Shown here one piece after another: positions 1 through 10,446 of a stretch of DNA of 64,000 bases. This DNA is from Orobanche coerulescens. Its lineage: Eukaryota > Streptophyta > Magnoliopsida > Lamiales > Orobanchaceae. Numbering within the stretch: the stretch's first letter is position 1; the number at the start of each line of letters is the position of its first letter. A program made the translations under genes and the position numbers. Location of the stretch: positions 119,593,501 through 119,657,500 of the forward strand of contig CM065804.1 in NCBI GenBank assembly GCA_033398695.1, read 5' to 3'. Below the pieces are notes generated by a model. It saw only the letters and a list, made by a program, of their open reading frames with translations, ran no database searches and had not been told where the DNA came from.

Positions 1-426
1 GAACCTTCTAAAACACAAGTACAACCACCTGATATGTCTAGCAGGTGTCTCAATTACCTGAGAGGTATGGATTTATACACTTGGAGGAACTATGTCTCCA
101 TGAGATTCCAGGTGATAGCCAAGAGACCGACCCCACGACCTATGACCAAGCAATGGTGAATGTAGACCCCACGAAATGGCGAGAAGCTATTGAAGCTGAG
201 ATAAACTCGATACATGCCAATCAGGTATGAACTCTAGTAGACCGCCAAAAGGACATAATGCCCATTGGGAATAAGTGGATCTACAAGAAACACTGATGGG
301 GATCTCAAGGTTGACACCTATAAGGCCAGGCTTGTGGCAAAGGGTTATACCCAAAAAAAAGGGATCGATTAGCATGATACCTTCTCGCCCATAGCTATGA
401 TCAAGTCTATCCGAATGATGCTTGCT
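1..426 (+). pseudogene. E0 copia pol fragment (integrase-RT linker and start of RT)
   Basis: Translating across frames gives the end of the integrase/RT linker and the start of a Ty1/copia reverse transcriptase. Recognisable blocks are TTYDQAMVNVDPTKWREAIE (from about base 145), PIGNKWIYKK, and KARLVAKGYTQ followed by FSPIA. The stretch contains internal stops and a frameshift, so it is a pseudogene. It breaks off in the RT block preceding the catalytic region exactly where E1 begins at 432, and the reading resumes at 10447 on the far side of E1. The upstream part of the element lies outside the window. Confidence 0.85.
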
Positions 427-431
427 ATAGC
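427..431. repeat. Target-site duplication of E1, left copy (ATAGC)
   Basis: ATAGC directly precedes the TGTAACACC terminus of E1 and recurs at 10442-10446 after the ATTACA terminus. Joining the flanks at this point restores the copia RT reading, confirming the insertion site. Confidence 0.95.
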
Positions 432-462
432 TGTAACACCCCAAACTAGGCGGATATTACAG
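432..462 (-). other. Terminal hairpin at E1 LTR 3' end
   Basis: On the minus strand the LTR ends with TGTAATATCC, an 11-base loop, then GGGGTGTTACA. The arms pair (with G-T wobbles) and the inner arm repeats the start of the LTR. The same arrangement occurs at 8029-8059. Confidence 0.6.
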
Positions 463-960
463 TGCCGTGGACCCCCGACTGGGACCCACCAGGCGAATGA
501 AAATGAATGAATTACACAGGTAAATGTAGTACCGAACCACATTACAACATCAATTACTCCGACGAGGAGTTTTATACAACACACCCAGGGTAAAATAGAA
601 TACATGTGTATTTTATATGACGATAAAATACACAACACTGAATGAAATGAGCACTCAAACGGAATGTCTGCAGCGGAATAAATAAAGGAAACACAAATGA
701 CTGAATAAATGATCGAATGCATCGGGCCCCTACTAGTATCACTGACTCCTCACCGTCATCGTGCTCTCCCGTGCCTTAGCCTTGCCATGACTGAAAAACA
801 ACATCCCCAACGGGCCGCCATACGTAACAACAATCCTCAAAGGTTGAAAATACACAATCATGATATATCGAAATTATGAATTATTCTCACAAAAACATAC
901 GCAATCAAACATGCTATATGAATCGACTAATCAAGACGGCTCAAAGGAATGGCGCCACAT

Positions 961-1125
961 CGCGCCCGGATGGAAATGTGTCCGTGCACAAGCCACCAAC
1001 GATCAAACACGCGTGGTCTTGTACCTAATCGCCTCACGAGCAATCGACTGTGCACACCCAATGTGAGGCCACCAACCAACACACGACTATAATGTGCCCG
1101 ACATGAAAATCCTACACATACCAAC
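961..1125 (-). other. Block shared by E1, E3 and E4 LTRs
   Basis: A stretch of about 165 bp containing GGAAATGTGTCCGTGCACA, GTACCTAATC and CCTCACGA is recognisable in the otherwise divergent LTRs of E3 (about 16641-16810) and E4 (about 21570-21745), and in the other E1 LTR (about 8560-8735). It lies downstream of the TATA box in element orientation, so within the transcribed part of the LTR. Function unknown. Confidence 0.6.
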
Positions 1126-2023
1126 TGCACGCCAAGATGACCCGAATGCCACAATATGACAAAAGTGACAATGAACATGAATAATGACTCACCAAGATTG
1201 AATGATGGTGGAATGAATGATAGCTCAATGAAATGATCGGAACCGCTGTTCCTTATGACCGAGGTGATTAATTGACAATGACGAAGTTTTGATACGATTA
1301 ATACAATGATGAATGAGTTATGATTATGAATGAACAACGACAAAAGGAATGAATATCCTTTTAACCGAGTAAGAATTAACTTACTCAATACCGATGATGA
1401 ATGTCCGTCCACGAACAACGCCCTAAATGAAATATCGGTCGCTCGAACAACCTTGAATAACACAATTACCAATAATCCGATCATTACGCAAATCAAAAGC
1501 GATCATAAACGACTCAAAAATCGACACAACGATATACGAGATCGAATGAATCGAAACCAACTCCAAGATGAGTATTTCAAACAAACAAACCACTTTCAAT
1601 GATATCTATAATAAATTAGTAATCCAAAACTCAAGAGTACAACACCATCAATCCGAAAATCCCCAATTAATCGAAGTCAACCCCAAGGTATCTTGGAAAA
1701 AATTCGAAAAAAACCGATTAAAACCGTAGGAATATATTGAACCAAGTTATAGAATCCATACCTAACAGATTCCAAGGATAATCCAAGCTTAAACGAAGAA
1801 ATCGGAAGGAAAACCCAAAATCCAAATTCTAGATCCAAGAGTTTAATACCTTTGATTCGATGTGATGAAGATGATGAAATGATGATCAATCCGAAAGATG
1901 AGCTTGAAGATGATGATTGATGATTACACCTCGAAGAATCCTCTCCGAATCGCTCGAAATCGCCCAAAACTACCGAAGGAATGAAATGAGATGGAAAATG
2001 ACGAACTCTGACTAAACTGTCCA

Positions 2024-2030
2024 ATTTATA
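2024..2030 (-). promoter_or_regulatory. E1 3' LTR TATA box
   Basis: TATAAAT on the minus strand, 13 bp downstream (element sense) of the palindrome array. The equivalent box in the 5' LTR, which would drive the element, is at 9620-9626. Confidence 0.7.
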
Positions 2031-2042
2031 CTCAGTCCATGT

Positions 2043-2612
2043 TAGCGTGCGCTAGCCCTTGTGCATAGCGTGCGCTAACGTGTAATTTGGGTAGTCCAGT
2101 ACCCCCTGTCCGAACACGGTAGCGCGCGCTACGTACCTATTTGTAGCGTGCGCTACGGCCATACTACTAGCGTGCGCTAATATCCATTGTTAGCGTGCGC
2201 TAGCGAAATATTTGACGCCCAGTACTGGAGTCCAGAAAACCGTCTGCCCTCTGATCTAACCTCGATAGCGTGCGCTAAAACAACCGATTAGCGTGCGCTA
2301 TAATATTGATTGCGTACGCTAAACATAACTCATAGCGTGCGCTATGAATTAATCCGGTGCAGTCCAGTAGCCACTGGACTCAACCTGATCCGTCCCTAGC
2401 GCGCGCTACTCCATACATATAGCGTGCGCTACCACAACCCGTTAGCGCGCGCTACTTACCACTCGTAGCGTGCGCTACAATTATCCTCACCTGCAGTCCA
2501 GTACCTTCTGGACTGCAGCCAAGATAGCCTTAGCGTGCGCTAAAGCTGAGCAGTAGCGTGCGCTACTTATACCCAATTAGCGTACGCTAGAAGGAGTATG
2601 TAGCGTGCGCTA
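2043..2612 (-). promoter_or_regulatory. Array of 18 palindromic 12-mers in E1 U3
   Basis: Eighteen copies of TAGCGTGCGCTA or close variants (TAGCGCGCGCTA, TAGCGTACGCTA) start at 2043, 2066, 2120, 2144, 2168, 2191, 2266, 2289, 2310, 2333, 2397, 2420, 2443, 2466, 2531, 2554, 2578 and 2601. Spacing within groups is 21-24 bp. Groups of four are separated by interludes carrying AGTCCAG and CTGGACT type motifs. The right end in element sense abuts the TATA box. Probably a U3 enhancer or silencing target; inferred from position. Confidence 0.9.
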
Positions 2613-2859
2613 CTCCTCAAGCACAACTAGCAACGAAAATGACCATGATGATAAACACGGCACGAAACTCCAATCAGATTAGTGATGAATGACGATTGAT
2701 ACACGATACAATTACTCTGAATGATGAATACCATGACTGAATCTGAGTGACAAATGATCAATAATGAATGAAATTACTGAGTATCAAATACTGAATGATA
2801 AATACTGAATGGTAATTACTGAGTGATAATTACTGAATTACAACTGGGTATTACATACA

Positions 2860-2875
2860 CCCCCCCTTAAAAGAG
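2860..2875 (-). other. E1 polypurine tract
   Basis: Minus-strand CTCTTTTAAGGGGGGG just inside the 3' LTR, the expected plus-strand primer of reverse transcription. It is preceded by GTTTCGGGGACGAAA, a sequence seen in related form next to the PPT of the other gypsy-type elements here. Confidence 0.85.
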
Positions 2876-2889
2876 TTTCGTCCCCGAAA

Positions 2890-3298
2890 CTAAGGGTCAA
2901 ACAACTCGGGATAACTCTCCCGCATACTATCCTCGGTTTCCCAAGTAGCCTCTTCGACTCCGTGTCTAGACCACTGAATTTTAACCAAAGGAATCGTCTT
3001 ATTCCTCAACTGTTTGATTCGCCGCTCTAAAACTCGTATAGGACGCTCCTCATATGAATGATCGTCGGCGATCTCGATTGGCCGAATCAAGTATGTGACT
3101 CGGGTCGGCAACATACTTCCGCAGCTGAGAGACATGAAACACATTATGAATTCGGCTCAACGCCGGAGGTAAAGCCAATCGATAAGCTAACTCGCCTATT
3201 CGATCCAAAATCTCAAACGGTCCAATGAATCTCGGACTCAACTTCCCTCTCTTCCCAAAACGGAAGATACCACGACTCGGGGATACCTTGACCAACAC
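2890..3298 (-). pseudogene. E1 integrase C-terminal domain and chromodomain-like tail
   Basis: Two overlapping frames hold the end of pol. The first (3298-3050) has [20 protein letters not shown] and the [12 protein letters not shown] block typical of the integrase C-terminus. The second (to 2890) has PIRVLERRIKQLRNKTIPLV, then KIQWSRHGVEEATWETE, matching the aromatic-rich fold of a chromodomain, and ends at YPELFDP. Chromodomains in this clade direct integration to marked heterochromatin. One frameshift separates the two halves near 3060-3140; since copies elsewhere show likely consensus errors, the break may be artificial. Confidence 0.88.
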
Positions 3299-3337
3299 GT
3301 GGTCACCAAATTTCGAACTCTAATGGTCGATTTACGG

Positions 3338-3982
3338 TTATTCGCATATGATTTCTGCGACTGAGTCATCAACAAACGACTCGATCAAAGCTACCTTCTC
3401 ACGGGCGGCTATAAGCATATCGGGCTCGGTGCCCAATGATTCTGATAAGTCGTCCCAACACAACGGAGATCGACAACGACGACCATACAAGGCCTCGTAA
3501 GGTGCCATCTTGATCGAAGCATGCCAACTATTATTGTACGTGAACTCGATCAATGGTAGTTGGGCTTCCCAATCGTCTTTCCAATCGAGGACGCATGCCC
3601 TCAACATGTCCTCTAAGGTCTGAATCGTCCTCTCTGATTGTCCGTCGGACTGAGGGTGAAAAGCGGTACTGAGATTAAGCTGGGTTCCCATAGCGCGATG
3701 AACTGATTTCCAAAAGTGCGACACAAACCGTCCGTCACGATCGGAAACGATACTTTTAGGAGTACCGTGGAGTCTGACTATCTCTTTGATGAACAGTTGA
3801 GCAAGTCTCTCGGGACCCCACGTATCCTTGATCTCAAGGAAATGAGCTGATTTGGTTAAGCGGTCCACGATCACCCAGATCGTGTTCATGCCACGACGAC
3901 TCGTCGGCAAACTCGTGATGAAATCCATAGAAATGTCTTCCCACTTCCACTCGGGAATAGGAAGAGGTTTCAGCATACCCAC
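3338..3982 (-). pseudogene. E1 integrase core
   Basis: A 214-codon open stretch covers the catalytic core. PLPIPEWKWEDISMDFITSL carries the first catalytic Asp, SIVSDRDGRF the second, and HPQSDGQSERTIQTLEDML the Glu, so the DDE triad is complete. TYNNSWHASIKMAPYEALYG follows as in other Ty3/gypsy integrases. It is part of one gag-pol polyprotein in intact relatives; here a stop and frame changes sit on both sides, at about 3338 and 3982. Confidence 0.92.
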
Positions 3983-4434
3983 GGCCGATGTTCAATCTTA
4001 ACTTGTTGACAGTTAAGCATCTCGAAACAAATTCGCGACTTCTCGCTTCATATTACTCCACCGGTAATTTTGTTTCAAGTCCTTGTACATCTTGCTAGAT
4101 CCGGATGAATGTAATAAGGGGTAGCATGAGCTTCTTTCAAAATCGAAGTTTTTCAACTCGCTGCTCACGGTACGCACAACCGATTCTTAAACCTCAAAAG
4201 TCCATCCTCGTGGACCACAAATCCAGGGGCTTTCCTCGAGCCACATCCTCTCGGATGCGCAATGATGGGTCCGAACCCTGATTCTCTCGGATTTCCTCCT
4301 CGAGTGACGATGAAATCTCTAACATACAAAGCCGCCCGAACTCGCCAAGCTGCACTCGATCTCGGGTCTAAGGAATTCCTGAAGCTCCTTCGAATTGTTA
4401 AACGGCAAGCATCCGCTCTGAACGGACTTACGAC
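3983..4434 (-). pseudogene. E1 RNase H-integrase linker with degraded zinc-binding region
   Basis: Reading leftwards in shifting frames I see the KMYKDLKQ block that lies in the integrase N-terminal (HHCC) domain of gypsy elements, joined to the start of the core at about 3985. Several frame changes make the zinc ligands incomplete in any single frame. Confidence 0.6.
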
Positions 4435-5256
4435 TCAAGGCGTCGGCGACAACATTCGCCTTGCCCGGTGGTAAAGGATCTCGATATCATAATCTTTGAT
4501 TAATTCCAACCACCGTCTCTGGCGCATATTTAACTCCTTCTGAGTAAATATATACTTTAAGCTCTTATGATCGGTGAATATCTGACAGGTAACGCCATAA
4601 AGATAATGACGCCAAATCTTCAAAGCGAACACCACGGCTGCTAACTCTGTGTCGTGGGTCGGATAATTAACCTCGTAAGGCCTCAATTGCCGTGAAGCAT
4701 AGGCAATAACTTTCCTGCTCGCATGAGCACACATCCGAGACCTGTCCGGACGCATCACTATAGACCACAAATCCTTCCGTCCCTGCGGCAAGGAAAGTAC
4801 CGGTGTTGACATTAACCGACTCTTGAGTTCCTCAAAACTCCGTTGACACGCGTCGGACCACGTGTATTTCTTATCCTTCCGCAAAAGGTTCGTTAAGGGT
4901 TGAGCGATTCGAGAAAATCCCTCTACAAATCGCCGATAATAACCCGCTAATCCGAGGAAACTTCGGATTTCCTTAACGCGTTCTTCTGAGGTAGCCAATC
5001 CCGAATAGCCTCCGTCTTCCGAGGATCGACACGAACTCCGTCTGATGAAATTACATGTCCGAGAAAAGTCACCGGACATCCGTAACTCACATTTAGAAAA
5101 CTTCCCATAAAGTTGTTCTCGTCTCAACACGTCGAGCACTTGATGAAGGTGAAACTCGTGTTCCTCCCACTCACGAGAATAAATCAAAATGTCATCGATG
5201 AAGACAACAACAAACCGATCCAAAAAGTCGATGAAGACCCGATTCATTAACTCCAT
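4435..5256 (-). pseudogene. E1 reverse transcriptase (palm onward) and RNase H
   Basis: A 273-codon open stretch. [13 protein letters not shown] holds the catalytic FIDD motif of gypsy RT near residue 20. [20 protein letters not shown] marks the RT thumb boundary. The later part has [20 protein letters not shown], with the RNase H Glu region, then [11 protein letters not shown] with an RNase H Asp. The N-terminal palm and fingers lie in other frames to the right, so the RT is split by frameshifts. A short stretch after the FIDD region (about 5030-5100) is also out of register with the family pattern. Confidence 0.9.
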
Positions 5257-5803
5257 GAATACCGCAGTGCATTAGTCAATCCAAACGGCATAACCACAAA
5301 CTCATAGTGACCATAGCGTGTTCAAACGCCGTCCTCGCGATATCCGACTCGAATCCAGAATCGATGATATCCAGATCTTAAGTCGATCTTGGAAAATACC
5401 GAAGCTCCTGAAGTTGATCTAAGAGATCGTCAATACGGGGTAAGGGATACTTATTCTTGATCGTCACCTGTTCAACTCCCGATAATCAATACATAAGCGG
5501 AATGAACCATCCTTCTTCTTGACAAATAACACCGGCGCTCCCCACGGGACGCACTGGTCGAATATAACCCTTCTCGAACAACTCTTCCAGTTGGTTCTTT
5601 AATTCCCGCATTTCGGTCGGCCATCCGCACGGTGCCTTCGATATCGGGACGACTGTGCTCCAACTCAATCGTGAATTCCACATCCCTCGTGGAGGCAAAC
5701 CGTAACTCGTCTGGAAAAACATCGGCATATTCCTCACTACCGAATATCCGTCAACATTATCGATGATTTCGGGTTTTGGCCATATAGCACCAATAACCGA
5801 CAC
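5257..5803 (-). pseudogene. E1 protease-RT linker and RT N-terminal part
   Basis: In two or three frames the region reads the family blocks [31 protein letters not shown] and [19 protein letters not shown] (the last at about 5390-5470), in the correct order for fingers and palm of a gypsy RT. Frameshifts occur near 5480-5560 and 5680. No open frame spans it. Confidence 0.8.
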
Positions 5804-5828
5804 ATCCCCGATTGAGTAACCTTACCTT

Positions 5829-6380
5829 TCATCGAATTAATGACCTTACTGCAATGTAGGGATTACCTCCCTGAAACACACATTCAACCCCATCGTCTGA
5901 AATGATAGTGACCATGCGCTTACGGACACTAATGATGGCATCATGACGATCCATCCAATCAATACCCAAGATGATGTCGTCCCTCGGAAAATCTACCACG
6001 ATTAGGTCCGCTGGCCATACGCGACCATGAAACTGAATCGGACAATTCTGAATCTCACGGTTACCGATAATGCGTCTACCATCAGGTAGGCCAATGACAT
6101 ATGGCTCACAACTAGTAGCACTACCCAGACGTAGTCTACTCAAACATGACTCGGAAATGAATGAATGAGATGCACCAGTATCAAAAAGGGTACACACAGG
6201 TTGAGATAGAATAACGAGTGTACCTGAGATCATCCGGGCCTCGGGATCATCGGTCTTCTTCATCTCATAAATTCGGGGCTTGCCGGCCGCCAAACCAGAC
6301 GCTCCCGTCTGATAGCTCTTGGCTCCGCCTTTAGCTCCTGTCGTCTTGAACGACGCTGAGTGAGTGGCCTGATTCTGCAC
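5829..6380 (-). pseudogene. E1 aspartic protease
   Basis: A 183-codon open stretch with CTLFDTGASHSFIS, the DTG active site of a retropepsin-type protease, near residue 65, and ILGIDWMDRHDA further on, the hydrophobic-Gly block that follows the active site in gypsy proteases. In intact relatives it is released from gag-pol and cuts the polyprotein. It overlaps the zinc-knuckle end of gag in another frame. Confidence 0.9.
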
Positions 6381-7561
6381 CCCTGAATGACCTGGGGCTT
6401 GAGATGACGCCGGAGTGGGTTTAGAGTCCCTACGGCAAAAACGGGCCCTATGCCCAGCAACCCCACAGTTGTGGCACGTGATGCATCAAGCTTTGACACT
6501 TGGTGCCGAAATGACCTGCTCACAGTTGAAACAAGTGATGGCCGAAGGCCGCTCGCGATCGAGATTCCGCGGGTTTAGATGCCGGGAGGTCGCCGAAAAA
6601 GTAGAGCCCGCACGTGGTTTCTTGAAAGTGCACGACTCCGCCGATCGACACGGTTCTTGGACTTTTGCTAGCGTACGAAGGTTGCCGCTTAGCAATTTCC
6701 TTAGCCGTAAGCTCGTAAGTGAGAGCTTTCTCAATAAACTCGCCGCAGTGGTACGATTATGATTAAGCAAATCAAGTCTCATACGGGGTTTCACCTCTTG
6801 CCGAAATACTTGATCTTGTCCGCTCGAGTGAATGATAGATGAGGCGAACGGAAGAAGTTCTGAAATTTTTCGGCGATGGCGAGAATGTCATCATCCGCCG
6901 AAAGGTCGGGAGTGAGTAATTCCGACAACTTGGCCTCCCTGAGTGGGGCCGGATAGTACCTCTCCATCATGAGAGTCTTGAACTGATCCCAAGTACATGT
7001 TCCGTCTGTGGGCTTCAACGATAACCACCATGAATGAGCGCTCTTACCGAGATAGTAAGCCGCAACTGAAACTTTATGCCCTTCGGGACAATCCACCATA
7101 GCAAATAACTTCTCAAAATGCTCAAGCCAATGAACAATATCCGCCGGCTCAGATGAGCCCTCAAAAGTAGGTGGTCGCTGGCGAGAGATATCGCCAATGA
7201 TATTGCTTACACCCCTCTCTTGCCTCTGAGGTGGCGGCGGAGGAGCCTGCTGATTTTGATTGACGGAGTTATGCATCGTCTCCATCAACTGAGCCATCTG
7301 GGTCATTTGGGCCATCATGCCCTGCATAAATGCGAGTGGGTCGACCCGAACACCCTCTGACTGGGCCGTGTCCCGGGTACGACTCCCTGACAGTGAATGA
7401 TCGCGTCCAGGTGAGTGAGTGGCAGCATCACTGCTCGATGAGTTAGCATTATTCCTGGCATTTGCACGGGTATTCGCACGAGTTCTCGGGATTCGGCCCG
7501 CTCCACGGCCTCGTCCTCCACGTCCTCTGCCAGCCCCTTCCATGCTGAAGTGGAAAGTCAT
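6381..7561 (-). pseudogene. E1 gag (capsid and two zinc knuckles)
   Basis: Opens with ATG at 7561; a second in-frame ATG at 7543 gives a start closer to the family, followed by a Gly/Arg-rich tract (GRGRGGRGRG). The capsid domain is clear: RPPTFEGSSEPADIVHWLEH, then AYYLGKSAHSWWLSL and the block ending in LTPDLSADDDILAIAEKFQ. The first frame stops at 6791. The next frame (6794-6486) ends in the first zinc knuckle, CFNCEQ, broken right after a CAG codon. A second, intact CCHC knuckle, CHNCGVAGHRARFC, reads at about 6435-6480. The frame breaks fall at CHG trinucleotides, where copies also disagree, so the real gene may be open. Confidence 0.88.
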
Positions 7562-8013
7562 ATGATGATTATCTATCTCGCATGAGTATCACATTATGAT
7601 TATATTATGAAATGATGAAAATGAGCATACGCGCTCAAATACAGCGATTACATGAATGATTAGTTGACGTGACATGATTTCTGATGAAATTACTGAAATG
7701 ATTATCTTGAACAATTTAACAAGATCGATGATATGATCTTCAAGATCAACTACGGTGTAATGTAATGAATTGAGTGATTAAGGAGTTCACATTATAGACA
7801 TGATAACAATGGTAATTGATGAATGCGGATTGTAAACTGTTGAATTATGAATGAATGATTAATGTAAATTATACCATGGCATTAGAAATCTTACGCTTCT
7901 TGGTCCGATTGGCTGGCTTTTGCACAGTCACACGTGGCGCGAAAGTCCAATGATACTAGCGATGACGATGATTTCAAATGAGACATGACTTGGAGGGTAG
8001 TATTCAAAACCAC
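7562..8013 (-). other. E1 untranslated leader
   Basis: About 450 bp between the primer-binding site and gag, AT-rich with many short ATGA repeats. I see no coding potential. Confidence 0.7.
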
Positions 8014-8025
8014 GCTCCGATACCA
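8014..8025 (-). other. E1 primer-binding site
   Basis: Minus-strand TGGTATCGGAGC, three bases from the 5' LTR end. It matches the TGGTATCAGAGC complement of plant initiator tRNA-Met at 11 of 12 positions. Confidence 0.9.
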
Positions 8026-8028
8026 ACT

Positions 8029-10441
8029 CGTAACACCCCAAACTAGGCAGATATTACAGCCGTGGACCCCCGATCGGGACCCACCAAAGAATGAAAATGA
8101 ATAAATTACACAGTAAATGTAGTACCGAACCACATTACAACATCAATTACTCCGACGAGGAGTTTTATACAACACACCTGGTAAAATAGAATACATGTGT
8201 ATTTTATATGACGATAAAATACACAACACCGAATGAAATGAGCACTCAAACGGAATGTCTCATAGCGGAATAAATAAAGGAAACACAAATGATGAATAAA
8301 TGATCGACAATGGGGCCCCCTACTAGTATCACTGGGACTCCTCGCCGTCATCGTGCTCTCCCCGTGCCTTAGCCTTGCCATGACACGAAAACAACATCCC
8401 CAACGGGCCGGGCCATACGTAACAACAATCCTCAAGGGTTGAAAATACACAATCATGATATATCTGAAATTATGAATTATTCTGTCAAAACATACGCAAT
8501 CAAACATGCTATATGAATTGACTAATCAGTACGGCTCAAAGGAATGGCGCCACACTGCGCCCGGGATGGAAATGTGTCCGTGCACAAGCCACCAACGATC
8601 AAACACGCGTGGTCTTGTACCTAATCAGTCTCACGAGCAATCGACTCGTGTGCACAGTCCAATGTGAGGCCACCAACCAACACACGACTATAATGTGCCC
8701 GACATGAAAATCCTACACATACCAACCGGCACGCCAGTATGACCCGGAATGCCACAATATGACAAAAGTGACAATGAACATGAATAATGACTCACCAAGA
8801 TTGAATGATGGTGGAATGAATGATAGCTCAATGAAATGATCGGAACCGTCGTTCCTTATGACTGAGGTGATTAATTGACAATGACGAGTTTTGATACGAT
8901 TAATACAATGATGAATGAGTTATGATTATGAATGAACAACGACAAAAGGAATGAATATCCTTTTAACCGAGTAAGAATTAACTTACTCAATACCGATGAT
9001 GAATGTCCGTCCACGAACAACGTCCTAAATGAAATATCGGTCGCTCGAACAACCTTGAATAACACAATTACCAATAATCCGATCATTACGCAAATCAAAA
9101 CGATCATAAACGACTCAAACATCGACACAACGATATCCGAGTTCGAATGAATCGAAACCAACTCCAAGATGAGTATTTCAAACCATCAAAACACTTTCAA
9201 GGATATCAATAATCCATTAGGAATCCATAACTCATGATTACAACAACATCAATCCGAAAATCCCCAATTAATCAAGTCAACCCCAAGGGTTCTTGGAATA
9301 ATTCGAAAATAACCGTTTAAATCTGTAGGAATATATTTTTCCTAGTTAGATAATCCATAACTAACATATTCCAATGATAATCCAAGCTTACACGAAGAAA
9401 TCGGAAGGAAAACCCAAAATCCAAATTCTAGATCCAAGAGTTTAATACCTTTGATTCGATGTGATGAAGATGATGAAATGATGATCAATCCGAAAGATGA
9501 GCTTGAAGATGATGATTGATGATTACACCAAGAATCCTCTCCGAATCGCTCGAAATCGCCCAAAACTACCGAAGGAATGAAATGAGATGGAAAATGACGA
9601 ACTCGACTAAACCGGCCCAATTTATACTCACCCATGTTAGCGTGCGCTAGCCTTGTGCATAGCGTGCGCTAACGTGTAATTTGGGTAGTCCAGTACTTCG
9701 TCCGAACACGGTAGCGCGCTACGTACCTATTTGTAGCGTGCGCTACGGCCATACTACTAGCGTGCGCTAATATCCATTGTTAGCGTGCGCTAGCGAAATA
9801 TTTGACGCCCAGTACTGGAGTCCAGAAAACCGTCTGCCCTCTGATCTAACCTCGATAGCGTGCGCTAAAACAACCGATTAGCGTGCGCTATAATATTGAT
9901 TGCGTACGCTAAACATAACTCATAGCGTGCGCTATGAATTAATCCGGCGATCCAAGAGCCACCGGACTCAACTCGATCTGTCCCTAGCGCGCTACTCCAC
10001 ACATATAGCGTGCGCTACCACAACCCGTTAGCGCGCGCTACTTACCACTCGTAGCGTGCGCTACAATTATCCTCACCTGCAGTCCAGTACCTTCTGGACT
10101 GCAGCCAAGATAGCCTTAGCGTGCGCTAAAGCTGAGCAGTAGCGTGCGCTACTTATACCCAATTAGCGTACGCTAGAAGGAGTATGTAGCGTGCGCTACT
10201 CCTCAAGCACAACTAGCAACGAAAATGACCATGATGATAAACACGGCACGAAACTCCAATCAGATTAGTGATGAATGACGATTGATACACGATACAATTA
10301 CTCTGAATGATGAATACCATGACTGAATCTGAGTGACAAATGATCAATAATGAATGAAATTACTGAGTATCAAATACTGAATGATAAATACTGAATGGTA
10401 ATTACTGAGTGATAATTACTGAATTACAACTGGGTATTACA
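8029..10441 (-). repeat. E1 5' LTR (right copy)
   Basis: 2,413 bp, ending at the duplicated ATAGC at 10442-10446. TATA box TATAAAT at 9620-9626 (minus) with the palindrome array at 9638-10198 directly upstream in element sense. Two of its palindromes are shortened to TAGCGCGCTA relative to the left LTR. Confidence 0.92.
9638..10198 (-). promoter_or_regulatory. Palindrome array in E1 5' LTR
   Basis: Same array as at 2043-2612, with TAGCGTGCGCTA units about 23 bp apart in groups of four. Here it is in the promoter-bearing LTR, 12 bp upstream (element sense) of the TATAAAT at 9620-9626. Confidence 0.9.
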
Positions 10442-10446
10442 ATAGC
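10442..10446. repeat. Target-site duplication of E1, right copy (ATAGC)
   Basis: Second copy of the 5-bp duplication at 427-431. Confidence 0.95.

Larger units (their letters stand above)
432..2855 (-). repeat. E1 3' LTR (left copy)
   Basis: 2,424 bp, beginning (minus strand) TGTAATACCC and ending GGTGTTACA. It matches 8029-10441 almost base for base. It holds, in element order, U3 with an 18-copy palindrome array, a TATA box, and a long R/U5. Small indels and substitutions relative to the right copy fall mostly at CAG/CTG/CCG trinucleotides. Confidence 0.93.
432..10441 (-). mobile_element. E1: Tekay-like Ty3/gypsy chromovirus, full length
   Basis: Complete LTR retrotransposon of about 10 kb on the minus strand: two 2.4-kb LTRs, a primer-binding site beside the right LTR, a polypurine tract beside the left LTR, and a 5-bp duplication at both ends. 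Reading leftwards the coding order is gag, protease, RT, RNase H, integrase, integrase C-terminus with chromodomain-like tail, which is the order of the Tekay/Del chromoviruses. The LTRs are nearly identical, so the insertion is recent. The coding region is broken by several frameshifts that may partly be sequencing errors. It is the only element here with a full gypsy-type enzyme set and so the best candidate helper for E3-E6 and E8. Confidence 0.93.

Noticed and set aside
2043..2612. Regularly spaced short repeats resembling a CRISPR array
   Set aside because: Repeats are 12 bp and palindromic, spacers are about 11 bp and non-unique between LTR copies, and the array lies in an LTR U3 of a plant element.
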